64,000 nt of DNA from Cognatilysobacter xinjiangensis (GCF_014651995.1 NZ_BMXY01000001.1:1178001-1242000); one strand, 5' to 3'; shown: positions 33,120 to 43,548, counted from the stretch's first letter. The notes: generated by a model from the letters alone, not told the origin. Translations and numbers: made by a program.

Positions 33120-33533
33120 CTACTCGGCGGCAGCGGCGGCGGCGGCAGCAGCGGCCTTGGCCTTCGCGTTGCCGGCCAGATCTTCCTTGATGCGCGCCTT
33201 CTTGCCCTGCAGGCCACGCAGGTAGTACAGCTTGCCGGCGCGGACCTTGCCGCGGCGCTTCACGTCGACCGAGTCGATCGTGGCGGAGTGCGTCTGGAAC
33301 ACGCGCTCGACGCCGAAGCCGTGCGAGATCTTGCGAACCGTGAACGAGGAGTTCAGGCCGGCGTTCTTGATGCCGATGACCACGCCCTCGTAAGCCTGCA
33401 CGCGCTCACGGTTGCCTTCCTTGACCTTCACGTTCACGACGACGGTGTCGCCCTGGCTGAACTCAGGAAGCTTGCGGGTGATCTGCTCGGCTTCGAAGTT
33501 CTGGAGCAGCGTATTGATGGACGGCTTGTTCAT
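33120..33533 (-). CDS. rplS: 50S ribosomal protein L19
   Basis: A 137-residue ribosomal protein at the 30S-50S interface. It has the full L19 sequence ([17 protein letters not shown] to [13 protein letters not shown]) plus a C-terminal extension of about 20 residues ending in ten Ala and one Glu. The poly-Ala tail is encoded by GCC/GCG/GCA codons, a likely repeat-expansion product seen in related species. It is last in rpsP-rimM-trmD-rplS. Confidence 0.97.
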   Translation of the reverse strand: MNKPSINTLLQNFEAEQITRKLPEFSQGDTVVVNVKVKEGNRERVQAYEGVVIGIKNAGLNSSFTVRKISHGFGVERVFQTHSATIDSVDVKRRGKVRAGKLYYLRGLQGKKARIKEDLAGNAKAKAAAAAAAAAAE

Positions 33534-33646
33534 GGGCTTTTGCCTGTTGGTGTCGTTGTAGAGCCGCGAGTGCGCGTGGACCCGCGTGCCGGCTGGTGGA
33601 GCGAAGCCCGCAATTGTAGCGGGGTTTTCCTTTTGGTGGCTAGGGC

Positions 33647-34435
33647 TTAGCCGGTTTCCGGACCGGCGGTCGCGGTTCCGCCGGCGCCGGCGGCCGTTGC
33701 GGCCGCTTCTTCGCGGTAAGCCTGCAGCAGCTCGCGGTCGGCCTTGGAGAGCTCGCGCCCGTCCAGCAGGTCCGGGCGCCGCGCGGCCGTGCGCCCCAGC
33801 GACTGCATGCGCCGCCAGCGCGCGATGCGCGCGTGGTCGCCCGACAGCAGCACGTCCGGCACGCGGCCGAGGTCGTGCTCGACCGGCCGGGTGTAATGCG
33901 GGCAGTCGAGCAGTCCGTCCTCGAAGCTGTCCTGCTGGGCGGACTCGGTGTCGTTGAGCACGCCGTCCTGAAGCCGCGCGATCGCGTCGACCAGCACCGC
34001 GGCGGGCAGTTCGCCACCGGACAGCACGTAATCGCCGATCGAGACCTCCTCGTCGACCTCGGCGCGGATCAGACGCTCGTCCACGCCCTCGTAGCGGCCG
34101 CAGAGCACGATCAGCCGCGGCTCGGCGGCGAGGCGACGTACGCCGGCCTGATCCAGCCGACGCCCCTGCGGGCTCATGTAGACCACCCGCGAGGGCCCCT
34201 CGCCTGCCCGGCGCGCCGCGTCGAGTGCGCGGCGCAGCGGCTCGATCAGCATGACCATGCCGGGGCCGCCACCGAACGGGCGATCATCCACGCGGCGGTA
34301 GTTGCCCTCGGCGAAGTCGCGCGGATTGGTGCCGTGGATCGACAGCAGCCCGCGCTCCACCGCGCGCCCGACGACGCCGAAGGCCGCGCACTGCGCGACG
34401 AACTCGGGGAACAGGCTGACGACGTCGATGCGCAT
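33647..34435 (-). CDS. trmD: tRNA (guanine-N1-)-methyltransferase
   Basis: Methylates G37 of tRNAs reading CNN/CCN-type codons to prevent frameshifting. The 262-residue SPOUT enzyme has FGGGPGMVM, the knot segments [11 protein letters not shown] and [24 protein letters not shown] and the catalytic-site [10 protein letters not shown]-type motif ([14 protein letters not shown]). The C-terminus adds an Ala/Gly-rich tail of about 25 residues. It is 70 bases after rimM. Confidence 0.96.
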   Translation of the reverse strand: MRIDVVSLFPEFVAQCAAFGVVGRAVERGLLSIHGTNPRDFAEGNYRRVDDRPFGGGPGMVMLIEPLRRALDAARRAGEGPSRVVYMSPQGRRLDQAGVRRLAAEPRLIVLCGRYEGVDERLIRAEVDEEVSIGDYVLSGGELPAAVLVDAIARLQDGVLNDTESAQQDSFEDGLLDCPHYTRPVEHDLGRVPDVLLSGDHARIARWRRMQSLGRTAARRPDLLDGRELSKADRELLQAYREEAAATAAGAGGTATAGPETG

Positions 34436-34505
34436 GCGTGGCTCGCGGGCCGCCGCGAAGCGCGGACGGCGTAGCTTCGACGCGGGACCCTGCGGCCCCG
34501 CGCGA

Positions 34506-35057
34506 TCAGAAATCGGGATCCCAGTCGACCGTGATGCGGCCGGCGTCGAAATCGATGGCGGTGACGTACTGGGGGCGCACGAACGGGATCATCCGCTCGC
34601 GATCGCCGTCGCGGGCCACCAGCACGTCGTTGGCGCCCGTGGCGAACAGGTGGCTGACGCGCCCGAGCGCGACGCCCTCGACGTTCACCACCTCGAGCCC
34701 TTCGAGGTCGATCCAGTAGAACTCGCCCTCGGCGGGCCTGGGCAGCGCGGAGCGGTCGACGTAGACCTCGGTGCCGCGCATCGCCTCGGCGGCGTCGCGG
34801 TCCTCGACGCCCGGAATCTCGGCGGACAGGCCCTTGCCGACCTGCCGGCCGCGCACGCCCATCAGCTCGCGCTCGTTGCCGCGCGCGTCGCGGAGGATCC
34901 AGGGCCGGTAGCCGAAGATGGCCGAGCGCGGCTCGGTCCAGCTCTCGAGTTTCACTTCCCCACGAACGCCGAAGGCGCCGACCACCCTTCCAACAAGGAT
35001 GCGGCGCCCCGGTTTGTTCGTATCGCTACCGCCCGCGCCATGCACGGGCGCGGACAT
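34506..35057 (-). CDS. rimM: 16S rRNA processing protein RimM
   Basis: A 183-residue 30S maturation factor that binds S19. It has the N-terminal beta-barrel ([20 protein letters not shown]) and the PRC-barrel ([29 protein letters not shown]). The ATG shares one base with the rpsP stop (TGATG), so it is translationally coupled. Confidence 0.96.
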   Translation of the reverse strand: MSAPVHGAGGSDTNKPGRRILVGRVVGAFGVRGEVKLESWTEPRSAIFGYRPWILRDARGNERELMGVRGRQVGKGLSAEIPGVEDRDAAEAMRGTEVYVDRSALPRPAEGEFYWIDLEGLEVVNVEGVALGRVSHLFATGANDVLVARDGDRERMIPFVRPQYVTAIDFDAGRITVDWDPDF

Positions 35058-35314
35058 CAGGCCGCGGCCTGCGCCTTGACGACCTGCTTGTAGAGGTCGG
35101 CGACCTTGTCGGTCATCTGGGCGCCGTTGCCGACCCAGTGCTGCACGCGCTCGACGTTCAGCTCGACGCGCTTGTCGTTACCCGAAGCGACCGGGTTGTA
35201 GTAGCCGACGCGCTCGATGTTGCGGCCGTCGCGGGCGCTGCGGCTGTCGGTGACGATGATGTGGTAGAAGGGGCGCTTCTTGGCGCCGCCACGGGTAAGA
35301 CGGATCTTGACCAT
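35057..35314 (-). CDS. rpsP: 30S ribosomal protein S16
   Basis: An 85-residue ribosomal protein starting [23 protein letters not shown] 35314 is the canonical start. It is the first gene of the rpsP-rimM-trmD-rplS operon, which in relatives usually follows ffh closely. Here the nfr locus lies between, so rpsP needs its own promoter in the 110 bases upstream or reads through from nfrA. Confidence 0.97.
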   Translation of the reverse strand: MVKIRLTRGGAKKRPFYHIIVTDSRSARDGRNIERVGYYNPVASGNDKRVELNVERVQHWVGNGAQMTDKVADLYKQVVKAQAAA

Positions 35315-35424
35315 GAGGTTCTCGTGTTGCCCAGCTGCCGGAATGGCAGGGTAAGCCGGCGATTTTAACGGGAATTTCGCCGGCGGGGAACCCGGCGGGT
35401 CGGACGGGTCCCTCGCAGCCGCCG

Positions 35425-37851
35425 CTACCAGTAGTTCCCGACCGTCAGCAGCACTGCCGTCCGCTCCGGAAGATAGGTCTCCAGCGCCTGCTGGACTTCC
35501 AGCCCGGCGACCCACCTGTGCGGCCATGCATCGTACGCACTCCCGCCGTACCAGCGATTCCAGCGGACGCCTGCGCCAACCCGCAGGTCATCGTCGAAAT
35601 GGCCGCCCTGCCAGCGGCCGTTCCATTGGATACGCGCGAAGGGCTCGACCGTGGCCCCCTGCCCCAACTTGAAATGCCTGCCGGCCTGGTAGTCGGCCGT
35701 CGCCGCGCTGTCGCCCGATTCCAGATAGTGGGCCGCGTCCAAATAGACGGTGTGCGACCACCAACCGGCCGTCGCGGCGTGCCAATCCCGCCCGATGGCG
35801 GGATGCGAGAGCGGCGCGGCGCTCACGCGCACGAGGGTGTCGTCGCGACGGATGTCGCGCGCGTCCAGCGCGAGCTGGCGCTCCACCGCGACATACACGA
35901 TGCGATCCGCGAACGGTTTCCATCGAAGGCCGACACCGAACGTCGGCAGGTCGTCCGGCAGGATTCCACCCGACTGCGCGCCGGCGAACACGCGTCCGTA
36001 GACGGCCAGCGCATCACCGTCGGGCCGCCCGATCCGCTGGCCCAGCCAACGCTCGGCCTGGACCTGCGCGTAACTGCGGTAGCTGGCGCCGGGCACGTTC
36101 GCGTTGGCCGTGCCCGCGGTGTCGCCCAGTGTCGCGTCGGCAACCAAGCTCCAGGTGCGCCCGAGCTGTTCGTGCAGTCGTCGCAAGCGGAAGCGACGAT
36201 CCGGGTCGGCCTCGACGGGCAACGCGTCCAACGCGGCACGCGCTGCGCGCTGCGCCCGTGAGTGCCGTGCGAGCCGCTGCTCCAGCTCGGCGACGTCCTC
36301 CGCGACCGTGGGGTCGTCCGGATGAGCTGCGCGGTACGCGTCGAGCTGCTCGACGGCCTCGGCTCGCCGGGCCGCGGCGGCGTAGGCATAGCCGAGTGAA
36401 GCGGCGTGCGAGAGGTCATCCGGCGCGAGCGCCCGCGCTCGCTCGAGGCTGTGCACGGCGCCGGCGAGATCGCCATCGGCCCGTTGAAGCTCGGCGAGGC
36501 GCGCGAGGTAGCGCGCATCTTCCCGGATCGCCAGTGCACGCTCGATCGCGGCGCGTTCCTGCGGACCGCCCTGCGCGAGGGAGCGGGAGCGCAGCCACCA
36601 ATAAGCGTCCTCGGGCGCCGGGTGCCGCCGCGCGATTTCGTCGAGCCACGGCACGGCAGCGGCAGGAATGCCGGCGTCCACTGCGCTCTGTGCGGCAGCG
36701 ACCAGATCCCCGGTCTCCAGCCCGGCCGGCGAGATGCGTTTCCATGCGGACACCGCGCCCGCCGGGTCGCCCGACGCATAGAGCGCGTTCGCGAGCCGCA
36801 CCGAGGCCCGGTCGCCACCACCCCGCTCCACCGCCATGCGCAGTGCCGGGATCGAAGCCGTGCCGCCCTGGCAGTCGGCGAGCGCAAGCCAAGCGTCCGC
36901 AGGCGCTACCGGCGCCGCCGAAAGCGTGGCCGCGGCGGCGTGGCACTCGCCGGAACTGGCCAGCACGGCGACCTGCGCGGGGATCGCGCTCGGATCGACC
37001 GGCCGCGCCAGCCGGTCGAGCAATCCCGGCTTCACCAGGCTGCGATCCGCCCGGACCAGGGTCGCCATGCGCGTCGCGAGAACGTCCGAGCCCGCGACGG
37101 GAAACGGCCAACCGTGCGCCAACAGGCTGAGCGCGGCCGCCGGCCGATTCGCGAGCACCAGTCGATACGTCAGGCGATCGAGCAGTGCCGCATCGGCGGG
37201 CGCACCGTCGAGCAATTGCCGCGCACGGCCCATCGCCTGCTCCAACCGACCGCGCTCGAGGTCAATCGCGAAGCGCGCCTCGGGGAAGGCGCGCGCTGGG
37301 ACGTCGACCAGGAGCGCTTCCGCCCGTGCCACGTCGCCTGTCGCCAGTGCCGACAGCAGCGCCTGATCAAGCCGTGCGGTCCCCTCGCGATCGAGCGCGC
37401 CGCGACGGGGTGTCGATCCCGCGGATGCGGCTGGCGTCACGCTCGGCTGGCCCGCGATCACGGGAGCCCGGGTCGCGGCCGGTGATCTTCTCGCCGGCGC
37501 GGATGCCGCTACCGGTCGACCGGCAAGTCTCGCGTCCCCGGGTGTATGGCGACGCTGTTCCGCTAGCAGACGGTCGGCCTGTTCGGCGCGGCCGCCGCGC
37601 CGGTACGCATCGGCGAGGTAAAGCGCGACCGTCGCACTGCGTGGCGCGTAACGGCGTGCGCGCTCGAACGCGGCGACGGCGGCGGCCGCATCGCCGCGCC
37701 GCTGCGCGTCGAATCCACGCTGCAGGTGCGGATAGGCCATGAATCGCTGGTAATCGCTGACGCCGGGACCGAGATCGATCGGCTCCGCCGCCCGCAGACC
37801 CGAAGGCAACGCGAGAACCAGCGCGGCCAGCAGCATGATCGGGCGCCTCAT
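35425..37851 (-). CDS. nfrA: NfrA-like outer-membrane exopolysaccharide exporter/phage N4 receptor-type protein
   Basis: An 808-residue protein with a signal peptide ([18 protein letters not shown]) and TPR repeats from about residue 35 ([21 protein letters not shown]) through ~520, interrupted by a Pro/Ala linker at ~110-150. A C-terminal beta-barrel like the NfrA C-terminal domain follows and ends VLLTVGNYW, an aromatic OMP terminus. E. coli NfrA is somewhat longer, is the N4 adhesin and secretes the NGR polysaccharide. It overlaps the nfrB stop by four bases, so the two are made together. Confidence 0.87.
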   Translation of the reverse strand: MRRPIMLLAALVLALPSGLRAAEPIDLGPGVSDYQRFMAYPHLQRGFDAQRRGDAAAAVAAFERARRYAPRSATVALYLADAYRRGGRAEQADRLLAEQRRHTPGDARLAGRPVAASAPARRSPAATRAPVIAGQPSVTPAASAGSTPRRGALDREGTARLDQALLSALATGDVARAEALLVDVPARAFPEARFAIDLERGRLEQAMGRARQLLDGAPADAALLDRLTYRLVLANRPAAALSLLAHGWPFPVAGSDVLATRMATLVRADRSLVKPGLLDRLARPVDPSAIPAQVAVLASSGECHAAAATLSAAPVAPADAWLALADCQGGTASIPALRMAVERGGGDRASVRLANALYASGDPAGAVSAWKRISPAGLETGDLVAAAQSAVDAGIPAAAVPWLDEIARRHPAPEDAYWWLRSRSLAQGGPQERAAIERALAIREDARYLARLAELQRADGDLAGAVHSLERARALAPDDLSHAASLGYAYAAAARRAEAVEQLDAYRAAHPDDPTVAEDVAELEQRLARHSRAQRAARAALDALPVEADPDRRFRLRRLHEQLGRTWSLVADATLGDTAGTANANVPGASYRSYAQVQAERWLGQRIGRPDGDALAVYGRVFAGAQSGGILPDDLPTFGVGLRWKPFADRIVYVAVERQLALDARDIRRDDTLVRVSAAPLSHPAIGRDWHAATAGWWSHTVYLDAAHYLESGDSAATADYQAGRHFKLGQGATVEPFARIQWNGRWQGGHFDDDLRVGAGVRWNRWYGGSAYDAWPHRWVAGLEVQQALETYLPERTAVLLTVGNYW

Positions 37852-40064
37852 GCGGCACCGCCTTCGATGAGCGGGGCCGGATCGGCCGCGCGTTCCAGCA
37901 CGGCACGCAGCGTCGGTTGCAGGTGCTCCTGCAGCGCGAGCGCACGATGCAGGACGTCCGCGCTGATGACGCGGTTGTCAACGAGGAATTCGCCGAGCTG
38001 TACCGAACCGCCGAACCGCAGCATCAGCGCACGGAACGCCGTCGGCTGCACGTGGCCCAGCGACATCAGCAGTTCACCGAGCGAGACCTGCATCGACACG
38101 TATCGTCGCCACAGTGAATCGACGGTCCGCGCCGCCGCACCCGTGCTGTCGGCCCATTCATGCAGCTCCGACCTGGGATCCGCGCCGCCTGCAAGCAGAT
38201 GGCGCGTGTTGACCACCACCTGCCCGCGATGCGCGATCACATAGCGCACCGGTCGGCGCAGGCGACGCGCCAGTGCCGCCAGCGACACCGGATCGATACC
38301 GGATTCGCTCGCGAGAACCAGGGTCGTGCCCTCTTCCCGCAGCGGCAGCACGCCGTAGCGCAGCAACAGATCATGGGGCACCGTCGAGAGCAGGGCCTGC
38401 GTCGGTGCGTAGGGCTCGATGTCCTCCGCCGGCACTTCGTTCTGCTCGGCAACCGCGGCCGCGAGCTGCGCAGCGGAGACGAGCCCGTCGTGCACCAGCC
38501 GGCTGCCCAGGCGCAGGCCCGGTACTGGCTCGGCGAGTGCGCGGTCGAGGCTCTCGCGCGACAACGCGCCCTGCTCGACGAGGATCTCGCCAAGCGGGCG
38601 TCGCGTGCGCTGCACGCCATCCACGCTCGGAAAATCGTGCGTGGTCTTGTCCCAGGCGACGCGCCGCGGATCGCCCTGCTGGACGATCTGCCGGATCGCG
38701 CGGCAGTTGGCGAGGAAATTGATCAGCGCGCCCCAGGCGAGGCGCGGTATCGCGAGCAATGCCTGCGTCGGCCCGTAGTAGCCCGCCACGAAGAACAGAC
38801 GCTGGAAGATGCGGTTGCACATCAGCACGAAATTGATGGCGAGCACCGCGCGGAACCACGGATCCTGCTCGAAGATCGACAGGAAACGCGGCGCAGCCGG
38901 CCACAGCTGCTGGACGAGCCACAACAGCGCCATCTGGCCGAAGATCAGCACCGCGGCGAAGCTGACGAAGTTGGCGATGCCGCCGCGCCGGTCGCGCCAC
39001 AGGAAATAATTGACGATCGCGCTCGTGGACCAGCGATGCGTGCGGTAACCCTGGTAGACGATGCCGATGATCCAGCGCGCCTTCTGGCGCACGGCCGCGC
39101 CCAACGTGTCCGGGAAGTACTCGCGCACGCAGACCACGCTGGCCTGGATGCGGCTGCGCGCGAAGCGACGTCGGCCCGATTCGCCGTCCCATACGGGATA
39201 GCGCACGAAGATCTCGAGCATCCCGCGCGCCTTCAGGCGGAACCCGATGTCGTAGTCCTCGGTGAGGCTCCTCACGTCGAACGCGATGCCGTCGCCGTCT
39301 TCCAGCAGCGCGAGCATCGCGCGGCGGCTGAAACAGGTACCGACGCCCGCACTCGGCACCTGCCCCGCGAGCGCTTCGCGAACGACCAGGTCCTTGCCAT
39401 GCAGTTCCGTGAATTCGTCGAGGTAATGCATGCTGGTGAAGTGATTCCAGCGCCGCTCGAACGGGTAGACGGGCACCTGGATCAGGTCCTTGCGCTCGAC
39501 GAGGTAATTGAACAGCCGCAACTCCTGCGCGCTGATGACGTCCTCGGCATCGTGAAGCACGAAGCCCGCGAACTCCAGCTTCGCGTCGCGCTCGAACTGC
39601 AGGATCGCGTCGAGAATGTTGTTGAGGCAGTCGGCCTTGCTGGTCGGCCCGGGCCGGGCGCAGACCACCTTGTGCACGTTCGGAAAGCGACGGCAGACCG
39701 CCTCGACCTCGGCCTGTGTGTCCGAGTCGTTCGGATAGGTGCCGACGAAGATGTGGTAGTTCTCGTAGTCGAGCGTCGACGCGGCGAGTTCGGCCATCGG
39801 TCCGACGACGCCCGTCTCCTGCCACGCGGGCACCATGATGGCCAGCGGCTTCTCGGCAGACGTCTGCAGCAGGTCGAAGCCGGCACGCTCGTGGCGGCGA
39901 TAGACGGTCAACGCGCGCCAGCCGCGGCGCAGCCAGTAGACGAGGTCGATGAACAGATCGTCGACGCCGCTCACGATGAGCAGCACCGCGGTGAGCATCG
40001 CGACGAACTTCAGGGCGTAGAGATAATTTCCGAGGATGTCGGTGAGAAGCGCGGCATCGATCAT
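37848..40064 (-). CDS. nfrB: NfrB-like inner-membrane glycosyltransferase with MshEN c-di-GMP-binding module
   Basis: A 738-residue polysaccharide synthase: N-terminal TM (~12-35), GT2 domain with VPAWQET at ~78, HDAED at 171-175, SLTEDYDIGF at ~267 and QKARW at 327-331, then several TM helices (~360-460). The C-terminus has an MshEN-type module (RPLGEILVEQG at 489-499 paired with RLGSRLVHDG at 518-527) known to bind c-di-GMP, and a second similar unit at ~661-712. In E. coli NfrB makes a ManNAc polymer in a c-di-GMP-dependent way; the same is inferred here. Confidence 0.87.
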   Translation of the reverse strand: MIDAALLTDILGNYLYALKFVAMLTAVLLIVSGVDDLFIDLVYWLRRGWRALTVYRRHERAGFDLLQTSAEKPLAIMVPAWQETGVVGPMAELAASTLDYENYHIFVGTYPNDSDTQAEVEAVCRRFPNVHKVVCARPGPTSKADCLNNILDAILQFERDAKLEFAGFVLHDAEDVISAQELRLFNYLVERKDLIQVPVYPFERRWNHFTSMHYLDEFTELHGKDLVVREALAGQVPSAGVGTCFSRRAMLALLEDGDGIAFDVRSLTEDYDIGFRLKARGMLEIFVRYPVWDGESGRRRFARSRIQASVVCVREYFPDTLGAAVRQKARWIIGIVYQGYRTHRWSTSAIVNYFLWRDRRGGIANFVSFAAVLIFGQMALLWLVQQLWPAAPRFLSIFEQDPWFRAVLAINFVLMCNRIFQRLFFVAGYYGPTQALLAIPRLAWGALINFLANCRAIRQIVQQGDPRRVAWDKTTHDFPSVDGVQRTRRPLGEILVEQGALSRESLDRALAEPVPGLRLGSRLVHDGLVSAAQLAAAVAEQNEVPAEDIEPYAPTQALLSTVPHDLLLRYGVLPLREEGTTLVLASESGIDPVSLAALARRLRRPVRYVIAHRGQVVVNTRHLLAGGADPRSELHEWADSTGAAARTVDSLWRRYVSMQVSLGELLMSLGHVQPTAFRALMLRFGGSVQLGEFLVDNRVISADVLHRALALQEHLQPTLRAVLERAADPAPLIEGGAA

Positions 40065-41176
40065 GCGGCGACCCCGACGGCCGCATCGGTGATGCCGAAC
40101 GACGCTGCCAGGGTGTCGGCGATGCGTTCGCTGGCGAGTCCATCGCCGAACGGGTTACCCGCTCGGCGCATCGCCGCGTACGCGGTTTCCTCCTCCCACA
40201 ATTCCTGCACCTGCGCGACGATCCGCGCACGATCGGTCCCCACCACCCGCGCGCAACCGGCCCCCACGGCCTCCGGGCGCTCGGTTTCCTCGCGAAGCAC
40301 CAGCAGCGGCACGCCGTAGGTGGGCGCCTCTTCCTGCAGCCCACCCGAATCGCTGAGCACCAGCCATGCATCGATCAGGGCCTGCTGCATGCCCAGGTAA
40401 TCCAGTGGCGCGACCAGCCGCACATTCGGCAGGCCGCCGAGGATCGCGTGCGCGGGCGCCTGGATCAGCGGGTTGAGGTGCACCGGAAACAGTACATCGA
40501 CGTCCGGATAGCACATCGCGATGTCGGCGATGGCGCCGAACACCTGCGCCACCTCGTCGCCCCAGTTTTCGCGACGATGCATGGTGACGAGGATGTGGCC
40601 GCGACCGCCCACGCGGCGGCGCAGTCCGCGCTCCTCGATCAGCCACTTCTGGGCGTCGACCACCGTATTGCCCGTCACCTGCACGCAGTCCGCGGGCACG
40701 GCCTCGCGCAGCAACATGTCGCGCGCACGGGCCGTCGGCGCGAACTGATGGCGCGCGATGCGGCTGATCATCTGCCGCAGGCCTTCTTCGGGAAACGGCC
40801 GATCGAGGTTATGCGTGCGCAGGCCGGCCTCGACGTGCGACACCGGCACGCGGTGATAGAAGCCCGCCAAAGCGCCGAGGAACGTGCTCTCGGTGTCGCC
40901 CTGCACGATCACTCCCGACCAGGGCCGGGCCGACATCACGTCCGACAGCCACTCGCGGCAACGCGCGCCGAACCGGGCGAGCGTGGCGCCATCGCGTTCG
41001 AAGACGTAGTCGGGGCTGATCCCGAATCCGTCGAGGATGGGCGTCGCCATGGCGTCGTGCTGGCCCGTGTGCAGCCATGCCGGGCGCGCCCACGGGCGCC
41101 GCTTCAGCGCATGATAGACGGGTGCGAGCTTGATGATCTCGGGACGCGTGCCCGAGACCAGAAGAATGTCGTGCAT
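40061..41176 (-). CDS. wecB: UDP-N-acetylglucosamine 2-epimerase (non-hydrolysing)
   Basis: Makes UDP-ManNAc from UDP-GlcNAc in the cytoplasm. The 371-residue protein starts MHDILLVSGTRPEIIKLAPV and has HTGQHD, VQGDTES, HVEAGLRTHN, HRRENWG and DSGGLQEEAPTYGVP, all characteristic. ATG 41176 follows AGGGGAG. It overlaps nfrB by ATGA. Its place as first gene of the nfr operon supplies the predicted NfrB substrate. Confidence 0.94.
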   Translation of the reverse strand: MHDILLVSGTRPEIIKLAPVYHALKRRPWARPAWLHTGQHDAMATPILDGFGISPDYVFERDGATLARFGARCREWLSDVMSARPWSGVIVQGDTESTFLGALAGFYHRVPVSHVEAGLRTHNLDRPFPEEGLRQMISRIARHQFAPTARARDMLLREAVPADCVQVTGNTVVDAQKWLIEERGLRRRVGGRGHILVTMHRRENWGDEVAQVFGAIADIAMCYPDVDVLFPVHLNPLIQAPAHAILGGLPNVRLVAPLDYLGMQQALIDAWLVLSDSGGLQEEAPTYGVPLLVLREETERPEAVGAGCARVVGTDRARIVAQVQELWEEETAYAAMRRAGNPFGDGLASERIADTLAASFGITDAAVGVAA

Positions 41177-41200
41177 GCCGCGCTCCCCTAAGCGCGAGGC

Positions 41201-41221
41201 CCACGCCCGAGTGGGGCGTGG
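41201..41221. repeat. Hairpin between ffh and wecB
   Basis: CCACGCCC/GGGCGTGG, an 8-bp stem with a 5-base loop, 84 bases past the ffh stop on the minus strand. No T run follows, so it may be a weak terminator or a processing site separating ffh from the nfr genes. Confidence 0.4.
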
Positions 41222-41304
41222 AGCCTCTTCACACAATGCTGACGCGCATTATGCAGGACGGCGGCGAGCCGCAGCCCGTGGGGGACGCCGTCCTCGCCCA
41301 GGGC

Positions 41305-42672
41305 TCAGCGGAACGGCATCCCGCCGCGGCCGCCCATCATGCCCTTCATGCCGCGCATGAGCCCCTTCATGCCGCCGCCGGCCAGCTTGGACATCATCTT
41401 TTCCATCTGCTGGTACTGCTTCATCAGCTTGTTGACGTCCGAAGGCTGAAGGCCCGCCCCCTTGGCGATGCGCGCGCGCCGCGAGCCGTTGAGCAGCGCC
41501 GGGTTGCGGCGCTCCTTCTTCGTCATCGAGTTGATGATCGCGATCATCCGCGGCACTTCCTTGCCGGTGACCTGGTTCTTGACCTCGTCGGGCAGCTTGC
41601 CGATGCCCGGCAGCTTGTCCATGAGGCCGCTCAGGCCGCCCATGTTCTGCATCTGCTCGAGCTGGTCGCGCATGTCGTTGAGGTCGAATTTCTTGCCCTT
41701 GACGACCTTCTCGGCGAGCTTCTGCGCCTTGTCCTTGTCGACCTGCTGCTCGACCTGCTCGACCAGCGACAGCACGTCGCCCATGTCGAGGATGCGGCTG
41801 GCGATGCGGTCGGGGTGGAAGACGTCGAGGCCCTCCGGCTTCTCACCGGTGCCGATGAACTTGATCGGCTTGCCGGTGATGTAGCGCACCGACAGCGCAG
41901 CGCCGCCGCGGGCGTCGCCGTCGGTCTTGGTCAGCACCACGCCGGTGAGCGGCAGCGCCTCGGCGAACGCCTTGGCGGTGACCGCGGCGTCCTGGCCCGT
42001 CATCGAGTCGACGACGAACAGCGTCTCCACGGGGCTTACCGCGGCGTGCAGCGCCTTGATCTCCGCCATCATCGCCTCGTCGATGGCGAGGCGGCCTGCT
42101 GTGTCGACGAGCAGCACGTCGACGTACGACTTGCGCGCATCGTCGATCGCCGCGCGCACGATGGCTTCGGGCTTCTGCGATGCGTCGGAGGGGAAGAACG
42201 TCACGTCGACCTGCTGCGCCAGCTGGCGCAGCTGCTCGATCGCGGCCGGTCGGTAGACGTCGGCCGACACCACCATGACCTTCTTCTTGCGGCGCTCCTT
42301 CAGGTGCTTGGCGAGTTTGCCGACGGTGGTCGTCTTGCCCGCGCCCTGCAGGCCGGCCATCAGGATGACCGCCGGCGCCGGCACGTTGAGGTTGAGGTCC
42401 GCCGCCTGCGCGCCCATCACCGCGCTCATCTCGTCGCGCACGACCTTGATGAGCGACTGGCCGGGCGTCAGCGACTTCAGCACTTCCTGGCCGACTGCGC
42501 GCACCTTGATCCGCTCGATCAGCGCCTGCACCACCGGCAGCGCGACGTCCGCCTCCAGCAGCGCGATGCGCACCTCGCGCAGCGACTCGCGGATGTTCTC
42601 CTCGGTCAGGCGACCGCGGCCGCGCAGGCGCTCGATCGTGCCGGACAGGCGCTGGGAGAGGGACTCGAACAT
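41305..42672 (-). CDS. ffh: Signal recognition particle GTPase Ffh
   Basis: A 455-residue SRP subunit that targets nascent membrane proteins. The N domain starts MFESLSQRLSGTIERLRGRG; the G domain has GLQGAGKTTTVGKLA, VDTAGR and TKTDGDARGG; the Met-rich M domain ends MMGGRGGMPFR. The first ATG (42672) has no clear ribosome site, but the N-terminus is canonical. It diverges from ccsA across 84 bases. Confidence 0.97.
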   Translation of the reverse strand: MFESLSQRLSGTIERLRGRGRLTEENIRESLREVRIALLEADVALPVVQALIERIKVRAVGQEVLKSLTPGQSLIKVVRDEMSAVMGAQAADLNLNVPAPAVILMAGLQGAGKTTTVGKLAKHLKERRKKKVMVVSADVYRPAAIEQLRQLAQQVDVTFFPSDASQKPEAIVRAAIDDARKSYVDVLLVDTAGRLAIDEAMMAEIKALHAAVSPVETLFVVDSMTGQDAAVTAKAFAEALPLTGVVLTKTDGDARGGAALSVRYITGKPIKFIGTGEKPEGLDVFHPDRIASRILDMGDVLSLVEQVEQQVDKDKAQKLAEKVVKGKKFDLNDMRDQLEQMQNMGGLSGLMDKLPGIGKLPDEVKNQVTGKEVPRMIAIINSMTKKERRNPALLNGSRRARIAKGAGLQPSDVNKLMKQYQQMEKMMSKLAGGGMKGLMRGMKGMMGGRGGMPFR

Positions 42673-42756
42673 GGAGGCGACGCCGGAAAAAAACGGTCGC
42701 GAAGTATAGCGGTCGAGCGCCTGCGGCCTGCCGTACGGCTGTGCGACACTGGCTAG

Positions 42757-43548
42757 ATGACACTCGTTCTCGTTTCCGTCGCCCTCTATCTCGTCTCGAC
42801 CGGTCTGCTGGCCGCCGCGCTGCGACGCGACCCGTCCGCACCCTCGGACGGCTGGCGCATCCCGGCGACGCTCGCCATGGCGCTGCATGCCGCGGCGCAC
42901 ATCGCCGCGTGGAAGGAGGTCGACGGGCCGGACCTGCACTTCTTCGCGGCGCTCTCGCTGGTCAGCCTGGGCATGGCCGGGATGACCACGGCGGTCGCGC
43001 GGCGCGAGCGGGTGTCGGCGCTGGCCATCATCGCGCTGCCGCTGGCTGGCGCGCTGCTGGTCGCCTACCGCGCCTCTGGCCATGCGCCCTCGATGGCGCT
43101 GGACTGGCAGCAGCAGCTGCACGCCACCCTCGCCCTGCTCGCCTACGCCACCCTCGCGGTCGCGGCGCTGCTCGCCGTCGCGCTCGCGATCCAGGAGCGC
43201 GCGATGCGCCGCCGCGAGTTCCACGGCTGGCTGAAGGCGCTGCCGCCGCTGGTGCAACTGGAATCGCTGCTTTTCCGCACCATCGCCGTCGGTTTCGGCC
43301 TGCTCACCGCCACGCTGCTGACCGGCGTGCTGTTCGTCGAGAACCTGTTCGCCCAGCACCTCGTGCACAAGACCGTGCTGAGCATCCTGTCCTGGCTCGC
43401 GTTCGGCGCCCTGCTCTACGGCCGTCGGCGCCACGGCTGGCGTGGCGCCAAGGCGGTGCGCTGGACGCTCGCCGCTATGGGCCTGCTGGTGCTCGCCTAT
43501 TTCGGCAGCAAGGGCGTCCTCGAGCTCGTACTGCACCGTCCTGTCTGA
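42757..43548 (+). CDS. Inner-membrane CcsA/YpjD-type cytochrome c assembly-like protein
   Basis: A 263-residue protein of eight predicted TM segments with the CcsA/CcmC family features: a conserved His in LHATLALLAYA and another in LVHKTVLSILSWL, and a Trp-rich region toward the C-terminus. YpjD proteins often sit beside ffh and are of uncertain function; this may not be a true cytochrome c synthetase component, since no ccs or ccm genes are nearby. Confidence 0.88.
   Translation: MTLVLVSVALYLVSTGLLAAALRRDPSAPSDGWRIPATLAMALHAAAHIAAWKEVDGPDLHFFAALSLVSLGMAGMTTAVARRERVSALAIIALPLAGALLVAYRASGHAPSMALDWQQQLHATLALLAYATLAVAALLAVALAIQERAMRRREFHGWLKALPPLVQLESLLFRTIAVGFGLLTATLLTGVLFVENLFAQHLVHKTVLSILSWLAFGALLYGRRRHGWRGAKAVRWTLAAMGLLVLAYFGSKGVLELVLHRPV

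Noticed and set aside
36129-37742. Long plus-strand frames opposite nfrA.
   Set aside because: Arg/Pro/Ala-rich, without start context or domains; nfrA on the other strand has TPR repeats and a beta-barrel.
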